A stretch of 64,000 nucleotides of DNA from Chitinolyticbacter meiyuanensis (GCF_008033135.1 NZ_CP041335.1:3477925-3541924); one strand, 5' to 3'; numbered from the stretch's first letter, positions 17,237 through 25,360 are shown. Notes: generated by a model from the sequence alone, not told the origin. A program made the numbers and translations.

Positions 17237-17735
17237 GTTGCAGGACAACTGCCGGCTCGGGAAGCCACTCCATCGGCAAGGCGGCCATATAAGTCTGCTT
17301 GCTTGGGGCAAGCGCACCAGTGAGATCCGCAGCCGGATTGCTCTCGATCAGATCGGTTTGCACCGCCTAACGCATGATTCCGGTCACGAGCTGCCGTAGG
17401 CCGCTGGCAAGGTCGAATGCCCCTCGCATCTCTACCTTGCGCAGCAGCATCGGTAGATCACGGGTTTTCAGGGTATCGACGGCACGCGGGCCGAGGTTGG
17501 GGAAGATATCGGCCTCCAGGCGCTGCAGCACACGCCTGGCGTGATCCGGCGTCCACCGAACCAAGCTCTTGGTATGCCACTCCTCGGCCACATGCTCGAA
17601 GCTGTTGGGAATGGTCAGCGCGGCCTGCTCTCGACGGCGCTGCTTCTACTCGACCGGATCAATCCCCTCGGCTAGCCATTTACGTATACGGGCTTGCTCG
17701 GACCGAGCGTATACCTGCCGGTATCCCTAAAATCA
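17237..17735 (-). pseudogene. decayed P4-type tyrosine integrase
   Basis: Reading leftward in one frame, recognisable P4-integrase segments run through two in-frame stops. RIRKWLAEGIDPVE is followed by a TAG near 17648; next comes the core-binding part EEWHTKSLVRWTPDHARRVLQRLE; a second TAG at 17367-17369 sits where the family has a Tyr (IMR-stop-AVQTDLIESNPAADL). The catalytic C-terminal domain (R..H..Y) is absent. It lies just outside attL, immediately past the old terminator of tRNA-Leu, and reads away from the tRNA. It is most simply the remnant of an older island at the same tRNA. Confidence 0.8.
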
Positions 17736-17773
17736 CCGGTCATTGCCGAACTTCCCCGAACTACCCCGGAAAC

Positions 17774-17808
17774 AAAAAACCCCCGAAAGCTAGGCTTTTC
17801 AGGGGTTT
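17774..17808 (-). terminator. original terminator of tRNA-Leu, now separated from it
   Basis: On the minus strand AAACCCC and GGGGGTTTTTT frame a GC/AT stem and are followed by a T-run. It lies 33 bp beyond the attL copy of the tRNA 3' end, so before prophage insertion it would have ended tRNA-Leu transcription. Confidence 0.75.
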
Positions 17809-17840
17809 ACGCACTTCTACGAACTTCTTAGAACTCTATT

Positions 17841-17896
17841 CTGGTGCCCGGGGTCGGACTCGAACCGACACGCCTTGCGGCGGGGGATTTTGAATC
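17841..17896. repeat. attL, 56-bp copy of the tRNA-Leu 3' end
   Basis: Identical to 59810-59865 over 56 bp and diverging immediately outside. It covers the 3' CCA, acceptor strand, T-arm, variable arm and anticodon 3' stem of the tRNA but lacks the 5' half, so it is not a functional tRNA gene. Confidence 0.95.
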
Positions 17897-18220
17897 TTTG
17901 ATTGTTCGCTTTTCGATCAACCGCTTAGATAGCTTTTGCAACGGGCCGTAAGCCCTCGATTGGCTCGGAACGCCGCGCCGATGCTGGTGTTTAATCCAGC
18001 AAATTGCAGCAAAAATAGCCGACGGTTCGGGCAGGTGGTCTGCTTGTTCATGCGGTTTCTCGCTTTGGATGTCAGAAGACAATTCGAACTCCTGCACCGT
18101 TTTGCGCTGTGCGCCTACATGCCGGGATTGGGGTGAGGCGTAGTCTTCGTTCAGGCCCCTTTGGCCTCAAACGAAGGCGTTGTGCCTCTGGCCCGCGCCT
18201 GCTGCGATAGGAGTGTTTCC
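17897..18220. other. prophage left-end region without a supported gene
   Basis: About 320 bases between attL and the glycine-zipper gene. Small frames exist on both strands but none has a credible ribosome site or family match. It may hold integrase arm-binding sites. Confidence 0.5.
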
Positions 18221-18739
18221 ATGGCACACGGTGACTACGAAAAGCGCGAGGATCGGGATGCAAACCGCGACCCGATCACGGACGAGCCCGGCTCCCACCC
18301 GGTTGGTACTGGCATCGGCGCGGCTGTAGGCGGTGCTGCCGGCATTGGTGCAGCTGCGGCGGCTGGAGCTGCAGCGGGTTCTACAGTGGGCCCTGTGGGT
18401 ACCGCTGTTGGTGCTGCAGTGGGTGCGATCGCCGGCGGCTTGATCGGCTCCGCCGCGGGGGAAGCAGTGAACCCGACTGAAGAGGATGAGTACTGGCGGA
18501 ACAACTTCCAGAACGAGCCGTATGTGGAACAAGGTAGCGATTTCGAGCGCTACGCACCTGCCTACCGCACGGGCTATCTGGGCCGCACCCGATATCCGGA
18601 CCGCAGCTTTGAGGCTTCTGTGACCGAGCTGCGCGATGACTATTACGTCAACCGTGGCGATTCGACGCTGGAATGGGACGATGCACGCGAGGCCGCCCGC
18701 GCTTCGTGGTCACGGATTGATCAGCGCTCCAAGCTTTAA
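18221..18739 (+). CDS. glycine-zipper domain protein
   Basis: A 172-residue protein with an AGGAG ribosome site. It has an acidic/basic N-terminus (about 1-30), a Gly/Ala-rich zipper at about 32-85 with GxxxG repeats that could insert in a membrane or self-associate, and a Tyr/Arg-rich C-terminal part (DYYVNRGDSTLEWDD). It resembles stress-associated glycine-zipper proteins of environmental bacteria. It sits next to attL on the strand opposite to int and is followed by a strong hairpin, so it is an independent cargo gene. Function unknown. Confidence 0.75.
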   Translation: MAHGDYEKREDRDANRDPITDEPGSHPVGTGIGAAVGGAAGIGAAAAAGAAAGSTVGPVGTAVGAAVGAIAGGLIGSAAGEAVNPTEEDEYWRNNFQNEPYVEQGSDFERYAPAYRTGYLGRTRYPDRSFEASVTELRDDYYVNRGDSTLEWDDAREAARASWSRIDQRSKL

Positions 18740-18768
18740 AGCATCAGCACCAGACTTCGTTCTGATCA

Positions 18769-18800
18769 GCATCAGGGAGCACTTTTGTGCTCCCTGATGC
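18769..18800 (+). terminator. perfect 14-bp hairpin after the glycine-zipper gene
   Basis: GCATCAGGGAGCAC and its exact complement are separated by TTTT, 30 bp after the stop codon. There is no U-run after the stem, so it may be a weak terminator or an mRNA-stabilising hairpin. Confidence 0.6.
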
Positions 18801-18847
18801 ATTGGGCGAGCACATGTAGTGCATATGCGATTGTTCCAGCACTGAAA

Positions 18848-19531
18848 TTAGCCTGCAAAGCGCTTGCTGATATTGAATTTCCAATTTGCCAGATGCAGGT
18901 CGATCAGCTCCAGGAATGTGGTTACGCTGCCAACGTTTGGAAGGAAGCGATCAACCAGCTCTGACGGGAACGGTTGGTATAGAAAATCACGCTCATCAAA
19001 CGGTTCTGGCTTATCGATTTGCCACAGCTCGGCTTCGGCACCGCTATGAATTACCGTTGCAGCCAAGTGGGGATGAGCGGTGTTCTGAGGCTGTACATCG
19101 TTGATCACCACGTTTTCCGCACCTTGAGCCTTGATTCGCTTGTAAAGCTTGGTTAGGAAATGAACCTCGTCCTGGCTTGTACGCCATGCGCACCACATGG
19201 CCATGATCCAAGTGGGAGAGCGCGCAAGCTCTAGGGTGTGGAGTGAGCTCTGGTCCTTCGTCAAAGCTCCGCGGTTCAGTTCGTGCTGCAGCACCCACGT
19301 CACAAACTTTTCGTTGTTGCAGCGTCGCAGGCAAAGATAACGGCTTGGCAAAATAGAGCCCGTGGCATTGTCGAAAACGCGCTGCGGAACTACCCAGCAA
19401 TGGCAAATCTCTTGTACTGCGATGCTTTGGAAGCTCATTGCAGTGAAACCGTGGTGCTTGATCAGATGATTAGTGGCAGTGAGGCGGCCGGCGCCTTTCG
19501 GGCCAGTCAAACCAAGAAGAACTGGTGACAT
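18848..19531 (-). CDS. P-loop kinase-like protein (deoxynucleotide monophosphate kinase-like) with altered Walker A
   Basis: A 227-residue cytoplasmic protein with an AGGAG ribosome site. It opens VLLGLTGPKGAGRLTATNHL, the position and spacing of a P-loop of phage dNMP kinases, but the GKS/T lysine is Arg16 (GPKGAGRLT). A mid-protein HFLTKLYKRIKAQGAENVVINDV segment resembles the LID/NMP part of such kinases, where an Asp of INDV could be the Walker B acid. Phage dNMP kinases phosphorylate modified or normal dNMPs; whether this one is active with Arg in place of Lys is doubtful. It reads leftward toward the hairpin at 18769. Confidence 0.55.
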   Translation of the reverse strand: MSPVLLGLTGPKGAGRLTATNHLIKHHGFTAMSFQSIAVQEICHCWVVPQRVFDNATGSILPSRYLCLRRCNNEKFVTWVLQHELNRGALTKDQSSLHTLELARSPTWIMAMWCAWRTSQDEVHFLTKLYKRIKAQGAENVVINDVQPQNTAHPHLAATVIHSGAEAELWQIDKPEPFDERDFLYQPFPSELVDRFLPNVGSVTTFLELIDLHLANWKFNISKRFAG

Positions 19532-20008
19532 GGTCTACTCCTTGGGCACCGTCCAAAGTACCCATGCCGCGCGATGAGCCGAAACACTGGCGGGTTGCGC
19601 AGTGCTGCCACCGTGCGATGAAGAATCGCAGCCCTGAATAACGTGGGCACGAAGGGCACAAGGTGCCAGGCGGAGGCAGATACCTAGCCGAGGAGAGTGG
19701 CCAGCGCTGTGCGCGCACCTCAAAGGGAAAAAGGGCGTTTGAGCGCATCGAGTATGACCAGGCTGCTAGCATACGCTCAAAAAAATACCAATCAAGTAAG
19801 AAAATAATTGGCATTAAGTCAGAAACTCATCGATACCAAACTGCATCCCGGCGTCCCAAGTGCATCAGAACCACAGCGCAGGCGATCGTGCAGCTACGCC
19901 TAAACCGAGCCAGCGGTCGCCTCACCGGAACACCAGCCTCTCGCTAAGCTCCTTTGGAAGAAGGCTCAGCGAGACCGATTTAGCGGGCAACTGGTGCCAG
20001 CGCCCGCA
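19532..20008. other. intergenic region between the kinase-like gene and integrase
   Basis: About 480 bases with an AT-rich island (19765-19820). An imperfect inverted repeat lies at 19940-19973, just beyond the integrase stop, and could be its terminator or an arm site. No coding sequence is supported. Confidence 0.5.
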
Positions 20009-21010
20009 CTATCGCAGTGGATCAACCTTGATCGCCTTCCGGTAGTGCTTCGTCATCGTCACCGTCGAGTGCCCTAGCCTTTCGTTTGCCACGGCAAGGT
20101 CCAGCTCGTCGGTGGCGCTCTTCGAGCGCAGGTCTCGCAGCTGGAAGATCACACCCGAGGCCTTGCGAGCGCGGTCGAACATGCCGCGCAGCTTGGCGTA
20201 GGTCAGGCCCTGCCCTTTCGCGTCCCGAATCAGATGGTTTGATGCAACGTGGCCGGGCTCAACTTCGCGAGCCAGGATGCGCTCGATCACCTTTTCCAGT
20301 TCACCGGTGATCGCCATCCCCACCAGCTTCTTGGTTTTGTTTTGCCGGGTCCACAGACGGCGATCCTTGATGTCGGTACGCATCAGGCGGATCACATCGG
20401 TTACGCGCTGGCCAATCAGCAGATACAGATCCATCGCGTCCTGCAGCGGCGGCTCGGCCACGGCATAGACAGCGCGGTAGTCCTCATCGAACACGTACAC
20501 CTGCCGGCCGGTTTCCTTGTGGCCGGTGATGCCGGAGCATGGGTTCTGCGCCTCGGTGATGCCCCATTCACGCGCCTTATTGAACAGGTGAGAGAGCAAC
20601 GCCTTCTCGCGGTTGGCGCGCACCGGCGCGGTCTTACCGCGGAGGTCGAGGTATTTGCGTACATGAACCGGCTTGATGGCGTCGATCGGCATAGCGCCGA
20701 ATACGGCCTCGATGTGCTTGAACTCCTGATCGTTCTTGCGTTGGGTTTCTGCGGCCTTGGTCGGGTATACCTCGCGCTGGTAGCGCTTGATCAGCTCTGA
20801 AACGATGTTCGACGGCGCTCGGGTGTCCGTACCGGAATCGAGCCGCCCGTATTCAGCAAAAGCTGCAGCGCGATCCTTGCCCAGGTTCACCCAATCACTG
20901 CCGCTGCCATCAGGCCGCGCAGCAAGGTAGTAATAGGTGGTGCCCTTCTTCCCTTTCCGCGCAAACATGCGCGCCGGTAGATCGCTGTTCTTACTGCGCG
21001 GACGGCCCAT
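20009..21010 (-). CDS. int: prophage tyrosine integrase
   Basis: A site-specific recombinase for the tRNA-Leu attachment site. An arm-binding N-terminus is followed by a SAM-like core-binding domain (about 75-160, ELIKRYQREVYP) and a catalytic domain. Catalytic residues: Arg in GQRVTDVIRL, the second Arg in FQLRDLRSKSATD (the usual HxxR His replaced by Gln/Leu context, common in this subfamily), a His in ERLGHST, and the Tyr nucleophile in MTKHYRK. The ATG at 21010 shares its A with the TAA of the upstream DUF4224 gene, so the two are coupled. A longer frame upstream was rejected because MGRPRSKNS is the normal start. Confidence 0.93.
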   Translation of the reverse strand: MGRPRSKNSDLPARMFARKGKKGTTYYYLAARPDGSGSDWVNLGKDRAAAFAEYGRLDSGTDTRAPSNIVSELIKRYQREVYPTKAAETQRKNDQEFKHIEAVFGAMPIDAIKPVHVRKYLDLRGKTAPVRANREKALLSHLFNKAREWGITEAQNPCSGITGHKETGRQVYVFDEDYRAVYAVAEPPLQDAMDLYLLIGQRVTDVIRLMRTDIKDRRLWTRQNKTKKLVGMAITGELEKVIERILAREVEPGHVASNHLIRDAKGQGLTYAKLRGMFDRARKASGVIFQLRDLRSKSATDELDLAVANERLGHSTVTMTKHYRKAIKVDPLR

Positions 21011-21273
21011 TAACCCAGCGCACCAAAGTTCGGTTGAAATCCCTGCTCCTGGCTGTCGCCGGCCAGCTGCTCGCCCAATGCTTCGCGTACCTTGGCGCGG
21101 CTCACTTGGGGCCAGCCATTGAGCGCGAGCAGGAACGGGATCTGGTTTTTCTTCAGCCAATGGCGCACTCGCGCCGCTTTGTCGTCTCCCACAAGGTCGA
21201 CCAGCTCCTGGCGGGATAGCCACGGGCTCGGCGTGATCACCATCAACGGCTGCGGGCCAGCGGGCGTGATCAT
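21010..21273 (-). CDS. DUF4224-type excisionase-like protein
   Basis: An 87-residue protein with an N-terminal winged-HTH pattern, LSRQELVDLVGDDKAARVRHWLKKNQIPF, typical of DUF4224 proteins encoded immediately upstream of phage integrases. Its probable role is DNA bending and directionality in excision. It overlaps integrase by 2 bp. A second possible ATG lies 30 bp downstream. Confidence 0.75.
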   Translation of the reverse strand: MITPAGPQPLMVITPSPWLSRQELVDLVGDDKAARVRHWLKKNQIPFLLALNGWPQVSRAKVREALGEQLAGDSQEQGFQPNFGALG

Positions 21274-21276
21274 GGC

Positions 21277-21414
21277 TCAGGCCTCCCCACCATCGGACTC
21301 GACCAGATCGGCCGGATAGCGCGAGGCCAGTGGCCAAGGCTCTTCAAACGCATCCGCTGCCGGCGCCGCTTGGCGCGGCATGACGTGGAAATCGTCGTAT
21401 TCGCGGTAGTCCAT
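21277..21414 (-). CDS. small prophage protein, 45 aa
   Basis: An acidic peptide (start MDYREYDDFHV) whose ATG overlaps the stop of the upstream zinc-finger ORF (ATGA) and which stops 3 bp before the excisionase-like gene. Coupling at both ends supports coding; function unknown. Confidence 0.6.
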   Translation of the reverse strand: MDYREYDDFHVMPRQAAPAADAFEEPWPLASRYPADLVESDGGEA

Positions 21415-21647
21415 CACTTTGCTCCGTTGATACGGGCAGCGCGGCTCACCCTGGCGTGGTGTTCCTGCCAGTCGCTGGCGCACTCGGCGGCGCAGAAGGT
21501 CGCGCCGGCCGGCGCCGGCTCCTCGCACCACGGGCAGGTGCCAGACGGCGCCGGCGTTTCGCGCTTGGCGCCAGTGCGGGCGGCCTCGATGGCGTGCTCG
21601 CGGCTCAGCTGTTCAAGGTCGCTGGCCAGGTCAAATTGTCGGGACAC
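21414..21647 (-). CDS. small zinc-finger prophage protein
   Basis: A 77-residue protein translated from GTG 21647, with AAGGGGG just upstream. It carries a Cys4-type finger: CPWCEEP, then TFCAAEC, followed by a basic helix DWQEHHARVSRAARI. This is the layout of small treble-clef fingers of phages, related in pattern to DUF2116/TraR-like proteins. DNA or RNA binding is inferred. Overlaps both neighbours. Confidence 0.65.
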   Translation of the reverse strand: MSRQFDLASDLEQLSREHAIEAARTGAKRETPAPSGTCPWCEEPAPAGATFCAAECASDWQEHHARVSRAARINGAK

Positions 21648-21774
21648 GGTTTCCCCCTTGTTCGTCGTTGTGTTTGCGGGCAATGGATTCGGCGGCGATC
21701 CACGCGCCGGCGCGGCTGGCGCACCAGTGGCGCCAGCGCAGCCAGAGCAGGACGTGGGCGTTGTGGCTGATCAC
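21631..21774 (-). CDS. small prophage protein, 47 aa
   Basis: GTG start at 21774 with GAGG upstream, overlapping the previous stop (GTGA). The product is Trp/Arg/His-rich (WLRWRHWCAS), basic and possibly amphipathic. It overlaps the zinc-finger gene by 17 bp in another frame. Supported mainly by coupling. Confidence 0.5.
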   Translation of the reverse strand: MISHNAHVLLWLRWRHWCASRAGAWIAAESIARKHNDEQGGNRVPTI

Positions 21775-21971
21775 GGCGCGTCGGCCTCGGGATAGAGCGC
21801 GGCATCGAGGCGGCAGTAGGCGTGAGCCGCCGGTACCAGGCAGGCCAGCGCCACCACGGCGCCGACCGTGCCGCCGAGGAACAGCAGCGCTCCCGTCATG
21901 GCGGAGAGCGTGGCCACAGCAATGGCCAGCCCGCCGAGGAAGTAGGCGAAGGCTTTCAGGGCAGCTCGCAT
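21771..21971 (-). CDS. small prophage membrane protein, 66 aa
   Basis: Two hydrophobic segments (about 5-30 and 33-55, rich in Gly/Ala) and a short acidic tail. GGAGG lies 7 bp before ATG 21971, and the ATG overlaps the previous gene's TGA. A role in the membrane is inferred from hydrophobicity only. Confidence 0.6.
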   Translation of the reverse strand: MRAALKAFAYFLGGLAIAVATLSAMTGALLFLGGTVGAVVALACLVPAAHAYCRLDAALYPEADAP

Positions 21972-22141
21972 CACTGGCCCTCCGTCGCGCAGTCCTCATG
22001 CACCAGGCACTTCGCGCCGGCGGCTGTGCCAATGGCGGCCGGTTCGTAGTCCATGACCGGCTGATCGCAGAGCGGGCACAGCGGCATGCACTCGTGATCG
22101 ACGTCGCTGCTGGTGAGGTCAAAAACCTTGAGGGTGATCAT
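21971..22141 (-). CDS. small Cys-rich prophage protein, 56 aa
   Basis: ATG 22141 overlaps the upstream TGA. It contains CMPLCPLCDQPV and a later CLVHEDC, so four or more Cys residues in CxxC-type spacing suggest a zinc knuckle. Coupled to both neighbours by 1-4 bp overlaps. Confidence 0.6.
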   Translation of the reverse strand: MITLKVFDLTSSDVDHECMPLCPLCDQPVMDYEPAAIGTAAGAKCLVHEDCATEGQ

Positions 22142-22290
22142 GCGGCCACCCCGTACGGCACGTTTTTCGAGGCGCGGTAGCTGTCGATATCAATGGCCAC
22201 CACGCGATAGCCCATGCCGCGGAACAGCCGCACTATGTCGAACAGCTCGGTCGCGTCGATGAACTCGACGATGCGGATATGGCTACGCAT
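22138..22290 (-). CDS. small prophage protein, 50 aa
   Basis: A short alpha/beta protein with HIRIVEFIDATELFDIVRLFRG and a beta strand VVAIDID. Its start lies inside the end of the 134-aa gene (8-bp overlap) and its stop overlaps the next ATG. No family recognised. Confidence 0.6.
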   Translation of the reverse strand: MRSHIRIVEFIDATELFDIVRLFRGMGYRVVAIDIDSYRASKNVPYGVAA

Positions 22291-22687
22291 TGGCCACCTC
22301 TTGCGGGTGGTCGGATTCCGCCGCTTGCGCCTGCTGCTCGGCCTCCTTCTCGCGGCGTTCGGCGCTGCGGCCGATGTCGTAGCCCGACAGCACGCCCACG
22401 CGGCAATCCGCGATCCGCAGGCTGCCGTCAGCGCCCTGTTCCAAACGCAGCAGCGCAGTGCCTTCACCGCGAAAGTTCGGCACGGAAACGAACTCGCCTT
22501 GAAACAAGCCCTGATCGCGCGCGGCGGCCAGCAGCTGGCACAGCGCGCCGCCTGCTTCGCTCTCCTTCGCTTCGGCTTCACGCAGCGCGCCTTCCGCATC
22601 GAGCAGGCGGCTCAACGCCCAACCGTAGTCATGGAACGCGTTTTCGATGGTGGCGGACGTAACTGTGTCTTGATGGTTCTGATCCAT
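22283..22687 (-). CDS. hypothetical prophage protein, 134 aa
   Basis: A soluble protein with a GAGGAAAC ribosome site. It has a helical, Glu/Ala-rich N-terminal half (SRLLDAEGALREAEAKESEAGG), a short beta part around GEFVSVPNFRGEGTALLRLEQ and a charged coiled-coil C-terminus. It starts 11 bp after the gpA stop. No family recognised. Confidence 0.65.
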   Translation of the reverse strand: MDQNHQDTVTSATIENAFHDYGWALSRLLDAEGALREAEAKESEAGGALCQLLAAARDQGLFQGEFVSVPNFRGEGTALLRLEQGADGSLRIADCRVGVLSGYDIGRSAERREKEAEQQAQAAESDHPQEVANA

Positions 22688-22698
22688 GGTCTGTTTCC

Positions 22699-24708
22699 TC
22701 AGTGCAGGGATGGCCGCGGGCGGTCCGGCGGTGCGGGCGGCGGGGAGAATCCGGGCGAGGTGGCGATCGCCGGCCCGGATGCCGGTGCAGGGTTCCAGCG
22801 GCCGGCCCGATCCCAGGTGCCGCCGGTGATGGCGAGGTCCAGATCCCGGCGCCACGCGGCGGCGGAATCGGCGTTTTGGCGTTCCAGCCGGGCCACTTCG
22901 CGGGCGGTGGCTTCGGGCTGGTTACAGTTATTCACACAGGTCCAAGTGCTCGCGGCTGCGCCGCTGCGCTCAAACACATCCACCTGCTGGCGTTCGCTGT
23001 CTTTGATCAGCTCTTGGCGGCGGCCCCACTCGATGGACCAGCTGTGCAGCTTGGTCTGCACCCGCTCGATCACCTCGCCACAGACCAGGCGCCGGCCACG
23101 CATCACCACCTCGCGCACCACCACGGCGGCACGGCGCAGCACGGGCTCGCCGAAGCGGTTGGACGGGAGCTGCTGCTCACCGGTATCCGGGCAAGCTTCC
23201 TGCTCGTGCTCGAACATCACCTTGTAGCCGGCGCTGATCGTGCGCCACGCCTGCATGAACATGGCCCAATCGCCCAGGTCCGCGGCACGGTGCAGCTCGC
23301 GCAGCATCATTTCGTTTTCGCTGGCGAAGAGATCGGCCTTGCGCAGCTCGCGCCAGACCGTGACCGGCGGCGTGCCCAAGGTCTGAAACTGGCGGATGCG
23401 GTGATTGCTGGCCCACTTGGCCACACGATCGGCGCCATCCTCGGCGGATAGGCCCGATTCATCGTCGGTATCCATGCGGTGGCCATCGATGTTCTTGGCC
23501 AGGTATTTCGAGATGTACCCAACCGCGCTGCCCTTGCTCGGGTCGATGGCTTCCACCTTCATGCGGTGGTCGGCAGCACCGGCCTCGGTACCATCCTCTT
23601 CCAGCGCCTTGGCGCGCAGGATGGCCAGCATCTTGGTAGCGCGATCCTTGGCCACCCACAGCAACAGGTGCCAGTGTGGGCAGCCGTCGTGATGTGGCTC
23701 CACCACCCGGATGCCGAACGGTGCGATGGCGTGCTTCTTGAACTGGGCGCGTGCCCTGGCCCACAGCGCGCACAGGTAGTCCTGCACATCGCGCGCGGTG
23801 AAGCGCGGTCGGCCGGCCATGCCGTATTTGTCGCTACTGGGGTGGTATTTGCTTGGCGCAGTGAGCGTAACGAACCAGGCCGAAAGGCCGGCCGCCTTGG
23901 CCACCTCTTCCATGCCACGGGCACGCACCATCAGCTCGGTGCGGCGGATGGCTGGATTGCTCACGCTCTTCTGGCTCAGCTCATCAAGCGTGGCGGTATA
24001 ACCGCTTTCGTTGGTGGCTTCGGCCGCGGATAGCATCAGCCGGTTCCGGCGGGCACGGGCACGCAGGCGCCGATAGGTGGGCTCGGAAAGGTAGGCCGAG
24101 CGCGTACGCTTCACTTCGCCGAGGCAGACATAGGCATGCTCCAGCGCGCCGGTAACGCGGCGCTTGAGCCGGCCGCGCCAGAACTTCTCATCGCCCAGGC
24201 GGCGCACCACGTAGGCGCGTTGCTTTTCGGAAAGCTCGTGCAGCGGCGCCACGATGCCGGCCTCTTCTGCCTTGAACCAGGCTTCGAACACATAGCGTGG
24301 GCGGCGCACGAAGCGATCGCCGTCGCGCACCTTGAAGACCTCGCCGGTTTCCGCCTGGGCCAGGATGCGGGCGCACTCATCCGCCGCCACACGGGCCATG
24401 CTGACCAGCTCGTCGTCATCCTTTTGCAGCGGCAGGCCGGTGGCACGCAGCTCGGCACCGAATTCCCGCGCCCAGCGATTGGCATCCACCAGGCGGCGAT
24501 TGGATTCCGCACCGTCCACGTGATCCGCATTCGGCTGCAGCTCTACCTTGCCGCGGCGCCTGATCCACGCGCCCATGGCGGCATAGACCAGCTCTTCCGG
24601 CAGGCCATACAGCAGGCCACGGGCAGCGGCACGCTCCTGCCGGCGCACGCGCTCGCGCAGCGTGGTGATGGTGCGCGGCAGGGGCACCGGGATATGTACG
24701 TGTGTCAT
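22699..24708 (-). CDS. A: replication endonuclease gpA (HUH rolling-circle initiator)
   Basis: Initiates P2-type rolling-circle replication by nicking the origin, often located inside the gene, and joining covalently to the 5' end. 669 residues of the phage_GPA family: long N-terminal helical region, then motif I FVTLTAPSKYHP, the HUH motif PHWHLLLW (His345, His347) and the twin-tyrosine motif YISKYLAKN (Tyr398, Tyr402). A Pro-rich tail ends the protein. It heads a minus-strand chain of small overlapping genes leading to int. A plus-strand accessory gene lies just upstream. Confidence 0.93.
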   Translation of the reverse strand: MTHVHIPVPLPRTITTLRERVRRQERAAARGLLYGLPEELVYAAMGAWIRRRGKVELQPNADHVDGAESNRRLVDANRWAREFGAELRATGLPLQKDDDELVSMARVAADECARILAQAETGEVFKVRDGDRFVRRPRYVFEAWFKAEEAGIVAPLHELSEKQRAYVVRRLGDEKFWRGRLKRRVTGALEHAYVCLGEVKRTRSAYLSEPTYRRLRARARRNRLMLSAAEATNESGYTATLDELSQKSVSNPAIRRTELMVRARGMEEVAKAAGLSAWFVTLTAPSKYHPSSDKYGMAGRPRFTARDVQDYLCALWARARAQFKKHAIAPFGIRVVEPHHDGCPHWHLLLWVAKDRATKMLAILRAKALEEDGTEAGAADHRMKVEAIDPSKGSAVGYISKYLAKNIDGHRMDTDDESGLSAEDGADRVAKWASNHRIRQFQTLGTPPVTVWRELRKADLFASENEMMLRELHRAADLGDWAMFMQAWRTISAGYKVMFEHEQEACPDTGEQQLPSNRFGEPVLRRAAVVVREVVMRGRRLVCGEVIERVQTKLHSWSIEWGRRQELIKDSERQQVDVFERSGAAASTWTCVNNCNQPEATAREVARLERQNADSAAAWRRDLDLAITGGTWDRAGRWNPAPASGPAIATSPGFSPPPAPPDRPRPSLH

Positions 24709-24801
24709 ACCCGGCCCCCGCCCGAGAGGCGGTAGTTCCCGGTGCTAGAATCGGCCGCGCATCCCCCGATGACACAACCATATTCAGGCAAGGGAACCAC
24801 C

Positions 24802-24873
24802 ATGGAACAACCCGACCACTTCCGCGACCAGCAGCTACCGAAACCGGTGCCGCCCGATCCCAAAGGGAAATAG
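24802..24873 (+). CDS. possible 23-aa peptide upstream of a membrane protein
   Basis: ATG 24802 with AGGGA upstream, ending TAG 2 bp before the next ATG. The peptide is hydrophilic and Pro/Gln-rich. It may be a leader that couples translation of the downstream gene; coding is tentative. Confidence 0.4.
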   Translation: MEQPDHFRDQQLPKPVPPDPKGK

Positions 24874-24875
24874 CC

Positions 24876-25349
24876 ATGTCTGAAATCCGCACGCCGTTCG
24901 AAACCGACTTCACCTTGCGCTACGCACTCGCGCTGAACGCACGGCACCGGCACCTGTATTCCAAGATGCGGATGATCTTCACCGGGCTGAATCTGCTGGC
25001 AGGCATGGCTGCTGTCGTGACGTTGATCACACTGTGGCCATGGATGGCCGGATTCATCGGCCTGCTGGTCTGCTTTGTCTCCGTGTTGGATCTGCTGATC
25101 GCCCCGGGCGACAAGGTGTACACCTTCAGCGATATGCAGCGGCGCTGGAGCGAACTGCAGAGCAACCTTCACGCGCTCGACGCCGCAGAGCGCGAACGCC
25201 AGATCAATCAGCTGTTGAACGAGCCCCACCCCATCATCGATGGCTTGCGTGCCGTGGCCTACAACGATGCCTGCCAGCAAACCGGCGTGGCTGCGGAGCA
25301 CCACAGCACCACCAATCGCTGGGCGCGAATGCTGGCCACGATTTCCTGA
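24876..25349 (+). CDS. two-helix membrane protein, SLATT-like
   Basis: A 157-residue protein: soluble N-terminus (TPFETDFTLRYALALNARHRHLYSKMRMIF), two adjacent transmembrane helices (about 35-56 and 59-75), then a helical region with an SDMQRRWSELQSNLHAL coiled coil. This order resembles SLATT-domain proteins, pore-like modules linked to nucleotide-signalling conflict systems. The resemblance is structural, not a motif match. It is the only rightward gene in the leftward early operon, so it is probably an independently expressed accessory (moron) gene. Confidence 0.6.
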   Translation: MSEIRTPFETDFTLRYALALNARHRHLYSKMRMIFTGLNLLAGMAAVVTLITLWPWMAGFIGLLVCFVSVLDLLIAPGDKVYTFSDMQRRWSELQSNLHALDAAERERQINQLLNEPHPIIDGLRAVAYNDACQQTGVAAEHHSTTNRWARMLATIS

Positions 25350-25360
25350 TCTCAACCGAT

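Noticed and set aside
17841..17925. A tRNA-like sequence at attL
   Set aside because: Only the 3' 56 bp of tRNA-Leu are present; the 5' half is replaced by unrelated sequence, so it is an att repeat and not a tRNA gene.
17828..18097. Open frame across attL on the minus strand
   Set aside because: Its sequence includes the tRNA fragment; no ribosome site or family match.
22214..23227. 337-codon plus-strand ORF opposite gpA's end and small genes
   Set aside because: Opposes gpA and the translationally coupled micro-ORFs; no motif and no ribosome site.
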